Below are positions 11,791 to 20,387 of a stretch of DNA of 64,000 nt, one piece after another (within the stretch, counting starts at the first letter, position 1; every line of letters begins with the position of its first letter). Source of the stretch: Bryobacterales bacterium. GTDB lineage: Bacteria; Acidobacteriota; Terriglobia; Bryobacterales; Bryobacteraceae. Where the stretch lies: contig PLOR01000021.1 in NCBI GenBank assembly GCA_003142185.1, forward strand, positions 182,102 through 246,101, written 5' to 3'. Below the pieces are notes generated by a model, which was given only the letters and a program-made list of their open reading frames with translations, did not search any database and had not been told where the DNA came from. A program made the position numbers and the translations under genes.

Positions 11791-13046
11791 AGATTTCGAG
11801 TGTCCGTTCTTTCCTACTGTCTTATCCCTTTCCGGAGCCGCTCAAGCTGCCATTTTGGGGTGGTGAGCGCACCATCGTAAAGCGCGACGCGATGTTCGTG
11901 CGCGTGGAAACCAGCAACGGCCTGGTGGGCTACGCGCCGGCGGCCGCCAGCGAAAGCGCGCAGCAGACCATCCAGTCGATTGTCGCGCCCTTTCTGGAGG
12001 GCCGCTCGTTGGCCGACCCGGACGCGCTGCGCGTGCTCTTTCTGGCCGGCCCCGGCGCCGACCCGGAAGTTGCCAAGGTGTACTGCGCCGTCGAGATCGC
12101 CCTTTACGATTTAGCCGGCAAAGCGCTCGGTGTGCCGGTGTCCGAGTTGCTTGGCGGCCGTGTGCGCGATCGCATCCAGCTTTACGGCAGCGCGGGAATG
12201 TACATGCCGCCCGAAGGTTTCGCCGCCGAAGCCGCGGCCATCGCGCAGCTTGGCTTTCGGGCTTACAAGATGCGTCCCGCGCTCGGGCCCGAGCAGGACG
12301 TGGAAGCTGTCCGGTTGATGCGCCAGGCGACCGGGCCCGATTTCGACCTCATGGTGGATGCCCACGGCTGGTGGCGCATGGGCGACCGTTCCTACAGCGC
12401 CGCCACCGTCGAGCAGGTGGCCCGCCAGATGGCCGCGCACCACATCGCCTGGCTGGAAGAACCGCTGCCGCCCGCCGCACATGCCGACTATGCCCGGCTC
12501 AAGGAGAAGGACATCGTGCCGCTGGCATCCGGCGAGCATGAACCCAGCGAAGACAGCTACTTCGATTTGATGGACAGCAAGGCCGTGGATTACGTGCAGA
12601 TGGACGTCTGCTGCCAGGGCGGTTACGCCATGGGCCGCCGGCTGCTTGCCGAAATCGCCCGCCAGAACCTGCGCTTCGCCTTCCACAGTTGGGGAACCGC
12701 GCTCGAAGTGGCAGCCGCGGCGCATCTGGGCGTCTGCTGGCCGGACACCGTCGTCGAATGGCTGGAGTACCCATGCTACGCCAGTCCCGGGCGAGCCGGC
12801 ATGTATCCATTCCCGCTGGCCGCGGAGATTCTCAAACAGCCGCTCGCCATCGAAGCCGGCGACCTGCTGGTTTCGCGCGAACCCGGCCTGGGCGTGGAAG
12901 TCGACGAATCGGTCGTCGATCGCTATCCGTGGATCCCCGGTGCGTGGTCCTTTTTCCGCACCGACTCGCCCGCCGAAACCCGGGCCGTCCTATCCGATCA
13001 CAGCATCCCTTGGGTGGGGCAGGTCCCCGACCTGCCAACCAGCTAA
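11787..13046 (+). CDS. enolase-superfamily (mandelate racemase/muconate lactonizing type) sugar-acid dehydratase
   Basis: 419 aa. Two-domain enolase-superfamily enzyme: N-terminal capping domain to about residue 125, then a TIM barrel. Predicted metal ligands are D191 (MVDAHGWW), E224 (WLEEPLPP) and E250 (ASGEH). The catalytic K-x-K site reads K161-M-R163, and H300 (AFHSWG) is the barrel base. The expected reaction is dehydration of a sugar acid to a 2-keto-3-deoxy acid, which suits the nearby KdgK-type kinase. The substrate cannot be read from sequence. Residues 410-418 (VGQVPDLPT) are encoded by a family B repeat, so the end of the protein has been rewritten by a mobile palindrome. Translationally coupled to yqgE. 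Confidence 0.8.
   Translation: MKISSVRSFLLSYPFPEPLKLPFWGGERTIVKRDAMFVRVETSNGLVGYAPAAASESAQQTIQSIVAPFLEGRSLADPDALRVLFLAGPGADPEVAKVYCAVEIALYDLAGKALGVPVSELLGGRVRDRIQLYGSAGMYMPPEGFAAEAAAIAQLGFRAYKMRPALGPEQDVEAVRLMRQATGPDFDLMVDAHGWWRMGDRSYSAATVEQVARQMAAHHIAWLEEPLPPAAHADYARLKEKDIVPLASGEHEPSEDSYFDLMDSKAVDYVQMDVCCQGGYAMGRRLLAEIARQNLRFAFHSWGTALEVAAAAHLGVCWPDTVVEWLEYPCYASPGRAGMYPFPLAAEILKQPLAIEAGDLLVSREPGLGVEVDESVVDRYPWIPGAWSFFRTDSPAETRAVLSDHSIPWVGQVPDLPTS
13014..13040 (+). repeat. repeat family B at the 3' end of the enolase-superfamily gene
   Basis: GTGGGGCAGGTCCCCG followed by ACCTGCCAACC. The core is the perfect hairpin GGCAGGT-ccccg-ACCTGCC. It is in frame and forms the C-terminal codons of the gene. 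Confidence 0.7.
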
Positions 13047-13072
13047 ATTAAAGACCCCGCGGCGGAAGCCCG

Positions 13073-13969
13073 CTACTTCCTCGGTATCGACAGCGACATC
13101 TGCAGGAACCGTGCGACGGCGTCGGTCAGTGCGCGCCGGTGGGGCGAGCGCGCCATGGCCAGGGCCTGCACGCGGACCAGCCGGTGACCCTTGACGCGCA
13201 GCGCGTGGAAGTAGTGGGGGTGCCCGTGCAAGGCGTATTCGGGCAGGATGGAATATCCGAATCCCGTCTCGACCAGCTTCTTGAGCGCTTCGGTATCGTC
13301 GGCTTCCATCACCACCCGCGGCGCCACATCAATCTCCTTGAAGAAACTGTCGATCATGGACCGCATGTTGCTTCGCTTGGGATAGAGGACGAAGGAAGCC
13401 TTCCCCAGCTCGGCCGGCTCGGCCGGAGCCACATGCCAGCCGCTGATTCGGTCGAGGGAGGGCTTCAGTACCAGCAGCTCTTCTTCGAACAGGGGGACGG
13501 TTTCCAGGTTGTCGCTGGGATAGGGTAGCGAGATCAGCGCCAGATCGAATCGCCGTTCGAGCAGGCCCGCGACCATCTCCTCGGTGGGGCAAACCATGAT
13601 GTCGATGCCAAGGTGCGGAAACTGTTTGCGCAGCTTGCGCAGCGGCCTGCCCAGGTGGTGGATCAGAGCCGTGGCGCCGGTGGCGAAGTGGAACGGGTGC
13701 CGGTCGTCCATGGCACCGCTTTCGAATTCCTGCTCGATCAAGTGGAGCTGGTTGAGGACCTCGCGGGCGCGTTCCGCCAGGCGCCACGCCGCGGCGGTGG
13801 GCGCCAGCCGCTTACCCGCGCGCACGAACAGCTCGGTGTTGAGCTCCGCCGCCAGGCTGTGGAGTTGCAGGCTGACCGCCCCCGGAGTCAGGTTGACCCG
13901 TTCCGCCGCCCGCGTGACACTGGCGCAATCGAGCACCGCCAGAAACAGTTGCAACTGCCGAACGTCCAT
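13073..13969 (-). CDS. LysR-family transcriptional regulator
   Basis: 298 aa. N-terminal winged helix-turn-helix MDVRQLQLFLAVLDCASVTRAAERVNLTPGAVSLQLHSLE-like, followed by a periplasmic-binding-fold effector domain (PFHFATGATALIHHL onwards). The start at 13969 is chosen because GGGAGG lies 5 bases before it. The gene is convergent with the enolase-superfamily gene and divergent from the SDR gene, so the 13970-14096 gap is the likely operator region. The effector is probably a sugar acid or its product. Confidence 0.85.
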   Translation of the reverse strand: MDVRQLQLFLAVLDCASVTRAAERVNLTPGAVSLQLHSLAAELNTELFVRAGKRLAPTAAAWRLAERAREVLNQLHLIEQEFESGAMDDRHPFHFATGATALIHHLGRPLRKLRKQFPHLGIDIMVCPTEEMVAGLLERRFDLALISLPYPSDNLETVPLFEEELLVLKPSLDRISGWHVAPAEPAELGKASFVLYPKRSNMRSMIDSFFKEIDVAPRVVMEADDTEALKKLVETGFGYSILPEYALHGHPHYFHALRVKGHRLVRVQALAMARSPHRRALTDAVARFLQMSLSIPRK

Positions 13970-14096
13970 TGCGCCTCCCAAACAAGCATCGCACAGAGGA
14001 GGGGCGGAAGAGGCTAGCTCAGAGCCCCTTTATACTGATATATTTTTGAATGGTAGGTATCCGATGGAAGAGTGCGAGGAGTCACTGGTATAAGCC

Positions 14097-14894
14097 ATGA
14101 GCAGTGCTGAAGCCCATACGCTGATTGAGGACCTTTTTTCGCTGGCGGGGAAGACCGCGGTAATTATCGGCGGGGGAGGAGTGCTGGCGGGTGAGATTGC
14201 CATGGGATTGGCCGGAGCGGGCGCGAACGTCGTGATTGCCGATCTGAACGAGGAGAATGCGAAGCGCCAAGCCCAGGCGATCCGCGACTTGGGGCGCAAG
14301 GCGCTGGCGTGCCAGGCCGATGTCACCCGGAAGGCGGACATCCAGCGCGTGCTCGAAGCCACGCTTGCCAATTTTGGCGGCGTCGAGATTCTGCTAAACG
14401 CGGCGGGGATTAATTCGGGCACGCCGTTCTTTGAAATCGAGGAAGCCGAATGGCAGCGTATCCTCGACGTGGATCTGCGCAGCGTCTTCCTGGCTTGCCA
14501 GGTGTTCGGCAAGGCCATGGTTGACTCGGGCAAAGGCGGGTCCATCATCAACATTTCTTCGGCGTCTTCCGACCCTCCGCTATCCAAGGTGTTCACCTAT
14601 TCGGTGGCGAAGGGCGGCGTCAATCAGATCACCAAGTTTCTGGCGCGCGAATTTGCTCCGTCCCGGGTGCGGGTGAATGCTATTCAGCCCGGTTTCTTTC
14701 CCGCGGAGCAAAACCGCAAGCTGCTCACCGAAGAGCGCGTGGCATCCATCATGAACCACACGCCCATGCGCCGTTACGGGGCGCCTTCCGAGCTGATCGG
14801 CGCGGCCGTGTATCTGGCTTCCGACAAGGCATCCTCGTTTGTCACCGGTAGCATCGTGCGGGTTGACGGCGGCTTCGGCGCGATGACGATCTAA
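14097..14894 (+). CDS. SDR-family oxidoreductase
   Basis: 265 aa, classical short-chain dehydrogenase. The cofactor glycine motif appears as AVIIGGGGVLAGEIA near residue 25. NAAG is in LLNAAGINSG, and the catalytic S-Y-K set is in NISSASSD and FTYSVAKGG. The C-terminus DGGFGAMTI is typical. D at the end of the second strand (VVIADLNEE) favours NAD(H). It resembles sugar-acid dehydrogenases such as fructuronate or gluconate 5-dehydrogenase types, and the context (LysR, sugar-acid dehydratase, KdgK) supports such a role. Confidence 0.8.
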   Translation: MSSAEAHTLIEDLFSLAGKTAVIIGGGGVLAGEIAMGLAGAGANVVIADLNEENAKRQAQAIRDLGRKALACQADVTRKADIQRVLEATLANFGGVEILLNAAGINSGTPFFEIEEAEWQRILDVDLRSVFLACQVFGKAMVDSGKGGSIINISSASSDPPLSKVFTYSVAKGGVNQITKFLAREFAPSRVRVNAIQPGFFPAEQNRKLLTEERVASIMNHTPMRRYGAPSELIGAAVYLASDKASSFVTGSIVRVDGGFGAMTI

Positions 14895-14896
14895 GC

Positions 14897-14924
14897 AGTG
14901 AGGCAGGTCGGGAACTGCCCCACT
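14897..14924 (-). repeat. repeat family B between SDR and kdgK
   Basis: On the minus strand it reads GTGGGGCAGTTCCCGACC then TGCCTCAC, an imperfect copy with outer CAGTG/CACTG arms. It sits between the convergent 3' ends of the SDR gene and the kinase and could form a hairpin in both transcripts. Confidence 0.55.
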
Positions 14925-14928
14925 GCGC

Positions 14929-16011
14929 CTACCGTTGAATTCTGGCGGAGCCGCCTTTGGCGAAGGCGCGGACCTGGTCGACCGTCGCCATGGTGGTGTC
15001 ACCGGGGAAGGTGGTCAGTAGCGCGCCGTGGGCCCAGCCCAGTTTGACGGCCTCGGCCGGCTCCGCGCCGGTGAGCAGGCCGTAGAAGAACCCGGCCGCG
15101 AAGCCATCGCCGCCGCCCACGCGGTCGTAGACATCCAACTCCGCCACCGGCGCATTGTGAACCTCGCCATTGACCCAGGCCACCGCGCTCCAATGGTGCC
15201 GGTTGGTGGAGTGAACCTCGCGCAGGGTGGTTGCCACAACCTGGATCTGCGGATGCTTGGCCACCGCCTGCTCAATCATCTTCACAAACGCCGAAGGATC
15301 CAGCTTGGATTTGGCCGCCACTTCCGGCCCGGCGATGCCGAGTCCTTTCTGCAAATCCTCCTCGTTGCCGACCAGCACGTCGACATTCTTGACGATGCGG
15401 CCCAGCACTTCGGCGGCGCGCGCTTCGCCGCCCGAGATATTCCAGAGCTTCTGACGATAGTTCAAGTCGAAGCTGACGATGGCGCCGGCCGCCTTGGCCG
15501 CCTGCATGCCTTCGATCACAACCTCCGCGGTGGTGGGGGAAAGGGCGGCGAAGATGCCGCCAGAATGAAACCAGCGCACGCCGCCCGAAAAAATCTCGCT
15601 CCAGTTGAAATCGCCCGGCTTCAGACGGCCCGCGGCTTCGTTGCAGCGGTTATAGAAAACCACCGGGGCGCGCGCCCCGAGGCCGCGGTCGCTGAAGACA
15701 GTGGCCATGTTGGGGCCGGTGACGCCATCGTGCGCGAAGTGCTTGTAAAACGGCTTGACGCCCATCGCGCGCACGCGTTCCGCGATCAGGTCGCCGATCG
15801 GATAATCGGCCATGGCGGTGACGATGGCGGTGCGCAAGCCGAAACAGTCGGCCAAGTTCGCCGCCACGTTGAATTCACCGCCGCTGACGTGAATGCGGCA
15901 CTCCACGGCCTTGCGAAACGGAATGACGCCCGGATCGAGGCGGTGCACCACAGCGCCGAGCGAAACCAGGTCGAGCGCTCCCTCCTGCGGAACTTTCCAG
16001 GATTGACCCAT
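14929..16011 (-). CDS. kdgK: PfkB-family sugar kinase, likely 2-keto-3-deoxygluconate kinase
   Basis: 360 aa. Ribokinase-fold enzyme. The N-terminal signature HVSGGEFNVAANLADCFGLRTAIVTAMAD is the PfkB substrate-binding strand set. The ATP/anion-hole motif is DRVGGGDGFAAGFFYG with the catalytic Asp in GGGDG. It is similar to acidobacterial KdgK-type kinases that phosphorylate 2-keto-3-deoxygluconate before KDPG aldolase, but no aldolase gene of that type is in the window. Together with the dehydratase and SDR it suggests an Entner-Doudoroff-type sugar-acid route. Substrate assignment is by context. Confidence 0.75.
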   Translation of the reverse strand: MGQSWKVPQEGALDLVSLGAVVHRLDPGVIPFRKAVECRIHVSGGEFNVAANLADCFGLRTAIVTAMADYPIGDLIAERVRAMGVKPFYKHFAHDGVTGPNMATVFSDRGLGARAPVVFYNRCNEAAGRLKPGDFNWSEIFSGGVRWFHSGGIFAALSPTTAEVVIEGMQAAKAAGAIVSFDLNYRQKLWNISGGEARAAEVLGRIVKNVDVLVGNEEDLQKGLGIAGPEVAAKSKLDPSAFVKMIEQAVAKHPQIQVVATTLREVHSTNRHHWSAVAWVNGEVHNAPVAELDVYDRVGGGDGFAAGFFYGLLTGAEPAEAVKLGWAHGALLTTFPGDTTMATVDQVRAFAKGGSARIQR

Positions 16012-16208
16012 GATTTTTCGTGAACCTTTCGTTTGCGACGATTGTCAAAAAGACGGCAGTTTTCCACGTTATGATCCGGCGCGACCGGCTGTCAAGGGCC
16101 AGAGATCCGAATCCTGGATTTAGCCGGGCTGAACGATGGACGCCAGGCGGCGCACCGACCGCCTGGCGCCGCCTTGGTAAACTGAGGTTGAACTGGAGGG
16201 ACACGAAG

Positions 16209-16871
16209 ATGAAATTCTTTCTCGACACGGCGAACCTGGATGAGTTGCGGAAGGGCGCAGCCTGGGGAATCGTGGATGGCGTTACCACCAATCCTTCGCT
16301 GATCGCCAAAGAGGGAAAACCGCTCGAGGAGCACATCCGGGAGATCTGCGGGATTATCGACGGCGATATCAGCGCGGAGGTGGTCGCGACCACATCGCCG
16401 GAGATGATTCAAGAAGGCCGGAAGCTGGTCAAGATTCACCGCAACGTGGTCGTCAAGTGCCCGCTGACGCGGGACGGCATCATGGCCACCAAGGCGCTGT
16501 CCTCGGAAGGCATCCGCGTCAATGTTACGCTCTGCTTTTCCGCCAACCAGGCCTTGATCGCCGCCAAGGCGGGAGCGTACATCATCAGCCCGTTCGTGGG
16601 GCGGATCGACGACATCAGTTGGACCGGCATGGACCTGATTCGCGACATCGTGCAAATCTACCGGAACTACGGCTACAAGACGCAGATTCTGGCGGCCTCG
16701 CTGCGGGGGCCCACGCACGTCTCCCAGGCGGCGCTGGCGGGCTCGCACATCGCTACCATGCCGTTCAAGGTTTTGGATATGCTTTTTAACCATCCTCTGA
16801 CCGACAAGGGACTGGAGCAATTCCTGAAGGACTGGAACAAGGCGTTTCAGCCCGCTCCAGTGGGCGGCTAA
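16209..16871 (+). CDS. transaldolase / fructose-6-phosphate aldolase-like protein
   Basis: 220 aa, the short class I aldolase type. [14 protein letters not shown], then [14 protein letters not shown] (residues 23-36) and the Schiff-base lysine K83 in [11 protein letters not shown], followed by [19 protein letters not shown] and [10 protein letters not shown]. The family moves a dihydroxyacetone unit between sugar phosphates or cleaves fructose 6-phosphate. The start at 16209 is chosen for GGAGGG 8 bases upstream; the longer frame from 16020 is not needed. Confidence 0.88.
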   Translation: MKFFLDTANLDELRKGAAWGIVDGVTTNPSLIAKEGKPLEEHIREICGIIDGDISAEVVATTSPEMIQEGRKLVKIHRNVVVKCPLTRDGIMATKALSSEGIRVNVTLCFSANQALIAAKAGAYIISPFVGRIDDISWTGMDLIRDIVQIYRNYGYKTQILAASLRGPTHVSQAALAGSHIATMPFKVLDMLFNHPLTDKGLEQFLKDWNKAFQPAPVGG

Positions 16872-16880
16872 GCGCAGCCC

Positions 16881-17282
16881 ATGCATGGCGTCCCATTTTT
16901 CCCGTTTCCGCTTGGAGCCGTCGTGCTCGTATTGGCCGGAGTTCTGCTTGCGCTGGGGACGCTGGCGGGATATCAGGCATGGAAAGGCTCGCGCATCACG
17001 CCCGAAGAGCGCGAACGGTTACGCCGCACCGCGCTGGCAACGCGCGGCAAACTGGGCGATGCCTCGCTGGTGGATGTGCGCGGCGAGATGGTGGTTTATT
17101 CGTACGCTATCCGCGGCGTGGAGTACACGGCTTCGCAGGATGTGTCTTCGATCCGCGAGTTCTTCCCGGCCGAGGAGTCGCTGGGCGGCCCGGTGTGGGT
17201 GCGGTACGATCCCAAGAACCCCGCCAATTCGATCGTGCTGGCGGAGAACTGGACCGGCCTGCGAACCAGAACGCGGCGGTGA
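16881..17282 (+). CDS. DUF3592-like membrane protein
   Basis: 133 aa. One N-terminal membrane helix (GAVVLVLAGVLLALGTLAGY), then a soluble beta-rich part with YSYAIRGVEYTASQDVSS and VRYDPKNPANSIVL. That last motif is the hallmark of DUF3592-type proteins. Function unknown. It starts 9 bases after the transaldolase stop and may be cotranscribed. Confidence 0.65.
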   Translation: MHGVPFFPFPLGAVVLVLAGVLLALGTLAGYQAWKGSRITPEERERLRRTALATRGKLGDASLVDVRGEMVVYSYAIRGVEYTASQDVSSIREFFPAEESLGGPVWVRYDPKNPANSIVLAENWTGLRTRTRR

Positions 17283-17325
17283 CAGCCGTGGCGCGGGCTG
17301 TCGAGAGTCATCCCGGCTTTTCTTG
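17283..17325 (+). repeat. repeat family C, degenerate copy
   Basis: Begins GCCGTGGCGCGGGCTG, directly after the stop of the DUF3592-like gene, and ends in CCCGGCTTTTCTT. The first hairpin is partly deleted and the second has mismatched arms, so terminator function is doubtful. Confidence 0.5.
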
Positions 17326-17341
17326 GCCGCTACTCTGTCCC

Positions 17342-18688
17342 CTACACCGCATACGGCTGGGCGAGCAACTGATCCTTGCCGATCCCATTCTTAGCCGCCT
17401 GTTTCTCGAAGCCCTTGCCGCCCATCCATACATAAAGCGAGCGCCAGAGAGCAAAGGGAATGCGGGTCTTCGCGATCATGCTTACCGCCTCGGCCGGTAC
17501 CGGCAGTCCCTCGGCCAGGGCAACGGCGGTCATCTCCAAGGCTGCAATCACATGTTGGACCGGCGGACCCGAGCGTTTCGCCCCCGTGAGAGGCTGGCCA
17601 CCAATCATCCCTCCTCCGCCTAAGGCAAGACCACCGGCCCACATGAAGCCGCTTTGGGCGGCGAACTCGCGGCATATGGCCAACGCCACCGAATTCTGGT
17701 GTGTCTCGGGAAAGCCGCTGTTCACGATCCCCACCAGGCGCTGGGACGGCTCGCGACTCGCCTGTCCGTGAGCGGCAATCACTGCCAGGGCTTTGGTCAC
17801 GAGATAGGGCAACGCATCGGCGTAGAGGGGAAAAACCAAAAGGATCAGCCTGGCGCGTTCCACCGACGAAAGCAGTTCGCGCTCACCCTCCGGTCGATTC
17901 AGGCTGGCCCGAAGGGTCAACGATTCGGTCTCCCAACCGCGTTCCTTGAGGCGATCCAAAAGGTAGCCTCCCAGCACGCCCGACGTGCTGGGCTCGTTGG
18001 TCTTGGGGCTGCCCACGATGAGCAAAGCCCGCCGCCCGCCGGCCGGCTCGACGGCCGTGCCGGGCACAACCGGCGCGGGCATTAACGACGCGGCTGCATC
18101 GCCGAAAGGCAACGCGTCGGACCTGGTCAGGATCGATTCGAAGCGCTCGCGCAACGCATCGGCGCCGTCGTCCGAGAGAACCACCTCCGCGGCGAAGCTG
18201 GCGGGACGCAAATTGATCGCGTTGCGTCCGGCGAGGGTTTTGAAGATATGAGCTTCATACGGGTCGGGATGGCGCTGGACTCCTACCGTCACCAGCCGCG
18301 GCCGGCGCGCATAGCGCGGCGTGTGATGAACCTCCCCATGATCCATCTCGAAAAAAGGGGAAATGAGCTGAACGAACCGGTCCACCATCTTCTTCAGCTC
18401 CGGCGAGTAACCGCCGAAAGTCACGGGGGTGAAGAGAACCGTTACATCGCTCCGGATAATTGCTTTAACGATCTCGCCGCCGCCGTCCGCTTCCACACAT
18501 ATGCCAGGTGTCTTGACCCAGCAACCAAAGCAACCGAGGCAATGGGCCAGTTTCATTTCGCGCAGGGGAAAGATCTCGACTTGAGCACCGTCTGCCTGGA
18601 GCGCGTGAGACAACACGTCAAGAATCGGCGACAGGTCCCCGTCGGCCGATCCGGCGCCATCCAGAATTACGACTTTCTTCTCCGTCAT
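17342..18688 (-). CDS. tandem flavodoxin-fold NAD(P)H-dependent oxidoreductase
   Basis: 448 aa from the ATG at 18688, chosen because GAGGAGG lies 8 bases upstream. Two flavodoxin-like domains occur in one chain: residues 1-about 185 (VVILDGAGSADGDLSPILDVL at the N-terminus) and about 220-448 (ALLIVGSPKTNEPSTSGVLGG). The first domain carries C50-x2-C53-x2-C56-x7-C64 in HCLGCFGCWVKTPGIC, a motif common in FMN-reductase-like proteins and similar to the cluster motif of iron-sulfur flavoproteins. Likely FMN-binding and cytoplasmic; the physiological substrate is unknown. The fusion of two such domains is unusual. Confidence 0.7.
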   Translation of the reverse strand: MTEKKVVILDGAGSADGDLSPILDVLSHALQADGAQVEIFPLREMKLAHCLGCFGCWVKTPGICVEADGGGEIVKAIIRSDVTVLFTPVTFGGYSPELKKMVDRFVQLISPFFEMDHGEVHHTPRYARRPRLVTVGVQRHPDPYEAHIFKTLAGRNAINLRPASFAAEVVLSDDGADALRERFESILTRSDALPFGDAAASLMPAPVVPGTAVEPAGGRRALLIVGSPKTNEPSTSGVLGGYLLDRLKERGWETESLTLRASLNRPEGERELLSSVERARLILLVFPLYADALPYLVTKALAVIAAHGQASREPSQRLVGIVNSGFPETHQNSVALAICREFAAQSGFMWAGGLALGGGGMIGGQPLTGAKRSGPPVQHVIAALEMTAVALAEGLPVPAEAVSMIAKTRIPFALWRSLYVWMGGKGFEKQAAKNGIGKDQLLAQPYAV

Positions 18689-18725
18689 GCGAGTTTCCTC
18701 CTCGCGCACGCCCTTCGTTCCAGCG

Positions 18726-19616
18726 TTAGTTTTCGGTTGGGGACTTTTCGGCGTGATCGATCACCAGGACGTCGAGCGGGGCCTTGCGCGATTCCAGCTT
18801 GAGTCCCACCATTTGCAGCGCGCTGAACAACGAATCGCCGGACGCGTTCTGCATGGCCTGGATGGCTTCCGGTGGCAACGCCATGCCGGACGAGATGGCC
18901 GCCCGGATCATCATGGCGTGATAGTCCTCCTCGGTAAACGTGAGGGTGAAATCGTACTTTCCTTTCAGCTCGGTCATGTCCACCACCGGCCGGTCCTCGA
19001 ACCGCGCCAGCATATCGGCCACATAGTTCATCTGCATTTTTTGGGCGTCGATGCGGTTGTTCCCCAGTGTGAAGAACGACCCGTTGCCGTAATTGGCCAC
19101 CACGCCGCCGCGGCCGCCGCTGACCGAGACGTTGACGGCGCCCTGGTCGGTCTTCTTGTCGCCGTCGGCCGTAGCGTCCGCGGGATCGGGCGGCGCCTCT
19201 TTCATCTTGAGCCCACTCTTGGCGACCACCACGGCATAGACCGAAAAGTCCTTGGTTTCATGGTGCGTCTTCATCTGAAACCGGTCGAGGAGCAAGGCCT
19301 GCAACATCTCCCGCACCTGGTTGCGCGGGGCGCCCTCCGGCAGCTTGGCGACAATGTCAAACTTTTCGGTCGCCAGCCAATCCGGTCCGGAGACCTGATA
19401 CTGCTTGAGGTTGAATGCCACCGCAATCTCATCTTTCAGAGCAAACTGGCGCATACTGACCTGCGAGCCATCGATATGCAAACCCAGGCCCACCTGTCCG
19501 AGAGCGGCAGGAGCCGACGGCCGGATTGACGCTACCTCGAACTGCGGCGGCGGCGCAGTCTGGCCAAAACCGGTTAGTGTTACAAAAGCAAGAATTGCCG
19601 GGCGAATCGTTTTCAT
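18726..19616 (-). CDS. TIGR03435-family secreted protein
   Basis: 296 aa. Signal peptide MKTIRPAILAFVTLTGFGQT, then PPPQFEVASIRPSAP, the signature opening of TIGR03435, a family greatly expanded in Solibacter-type acidobacteria. Further matches are LLLDRFQMKTHHETKDFSVYAVVVAKSGLKM, DRPVVDMTELKGKYDFTLTFTEED and LESRKAPLDVLVIDHAEKSPTEN. The function is unknown. The start at 19616 is set by the signal peptide, and upstream in-frame codons are ignored. Useful as a lineage marker. Confidence 0.85.
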   Translation of the reverse strand: MKTIRPAILAFVTLTGFGQTAPPPQFEVASIRPSAPAALGQVGLGLHIDGSQVSMRQFALKDEIAVAFNLKQYQVSGPDWLATEKFDIVAKLPEGAPRNQVREMLQALLLDRFQMKTHHETKDFSVYAVVVAKSGLKMKEAPPDPADATADGDKKTDQGAVNVSVSGGRGGVVANYGNGSFFTLGNNRIDAQKMQMNYVADMLARFEDRPVVDMTELKGKYDFTLTFTEEDYHAMMIRAAISSGMALPPEAIQAMQNASGDSLFSALQMVGLKLESRKAPLDVLVIDHAEKSPTEN

Positions 19617-19720
19617 ACCTTTGAATATACGCGTTCGCGGCGGAAAAGATCCATTGAGTTGGGGGATCCACAGCCGGTCTGGGGAAATGAAGCCCAATCG
19701 ATTCCGATGCCGATTCACGG

Positions 19721-20107
19721 CTACTGGTCTTTGCGTAACAAGACAGCACTTGCGGCCGCCAAGCCGAAAACCAATGCTATCAGGGGCAGTTCAATCAACG
19801 GCAAAAACAGATATCCCAGGTCCTCGAGCGCCTTTGGATGATAGCCAGGAAAGAGGGGCCGTATAGGGATGAACAGGTTCAATCCAAGAACGAGCACGAA
19901 CAGGGTCAACAGGATGTATCTTTGAGGCGACCTGCCCTTGGGGATTCGGATTAAGGTTAAGACGAAGAATGGAAGCGAGTAGCACACTAGCGCGCCACAC
20001 AGGAATAGCCAGAATCCTCTTGGCTCAGATGCGACCTGTTTTAGAAGGTGGACTACCACCAATGCGGACCCTAGGATCCATAGCGATATAACGCATTTCT
20101 TCGCCAT
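19721..20107 (-). CDS. small integral membrane protein, unknown
   Basis: 128 aa from the ATG at 20107, with GGAGG about 9 bases upstream. Four hydrophobic segments: VISLWILGSALVVVHLL, FWLFLCGALVCYSLPFF, YILLTLFVLVLGLNLFI and a C-terminal one (LIELPLIALVFGLAAASAV). No family recognised. It ends about 100 bases from the TIGR03435 start on the same strand. Confidence 0.5.
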   Translation of the reverse strand: MAKKCVISLWILGSALVVVHLLKQVASEPRGFWLFLCGALVCYSLPFFVLTLIRIPKGRSPQRYILLTLFVLVLGLNLFIPIRPLFPGYHPKALEDLGYLFLPLIELPLIALVFGLAAASAVLLRKDQ

Positions 20108-20186
20108 CAACACGCGCCTCCCCGGCCGCGTGAGAACCTCAGCTAATCAATGTGTCAATGCGAGAGCTCGCGCCCGTTCCGGCAGC

Positions 20187-20387
20187 TCATTCGATCAGCC
20201 CTTCCACCGTGGCCGGCAGCGGGCCCGTCATTTCGCGGAGTTTCTCGAACAGATTGTCATAGAGGACGGCATAGGCTTCGATCGCGGGATCGCGGCCGCG
20301 CGCCTCCGCGAACGTGCGGCGCATGTGACGCACCGCGACCAGCAGCAGCTTCAGTTCGTCGTCGCTGAATCCGAGCGCTTGCGCCAT
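20187..20387 (-). CDS. small conserved-looking protein, unknown
   Basis: 66 aa: MAQALGFSDDELKLLLVAVRH, then RTFAEARGRDPAIEAYAVL and a helical C-terminus. Soluble and mostly helical by eye. The start at 20387 has GGGAG about 8 bases upstream and overlaps the end of the membrane protein gene by 37 bases, so the two are probably coupled. Function unknown. Confidence 0.5.
   Translation of the reverse strand: MAQALGFSDDELKLLLVAVRHMRRTFAEARGRDPAIEAYAVLYDNLFEKLREMTGPLPATVEGLIE

Noticed and set aside
16020..16208. N-terminal extension of the transaldolase
   Set aside because: The family N-terminus [13 protein letters not shown] begins at 16209 with a good SD just before it.
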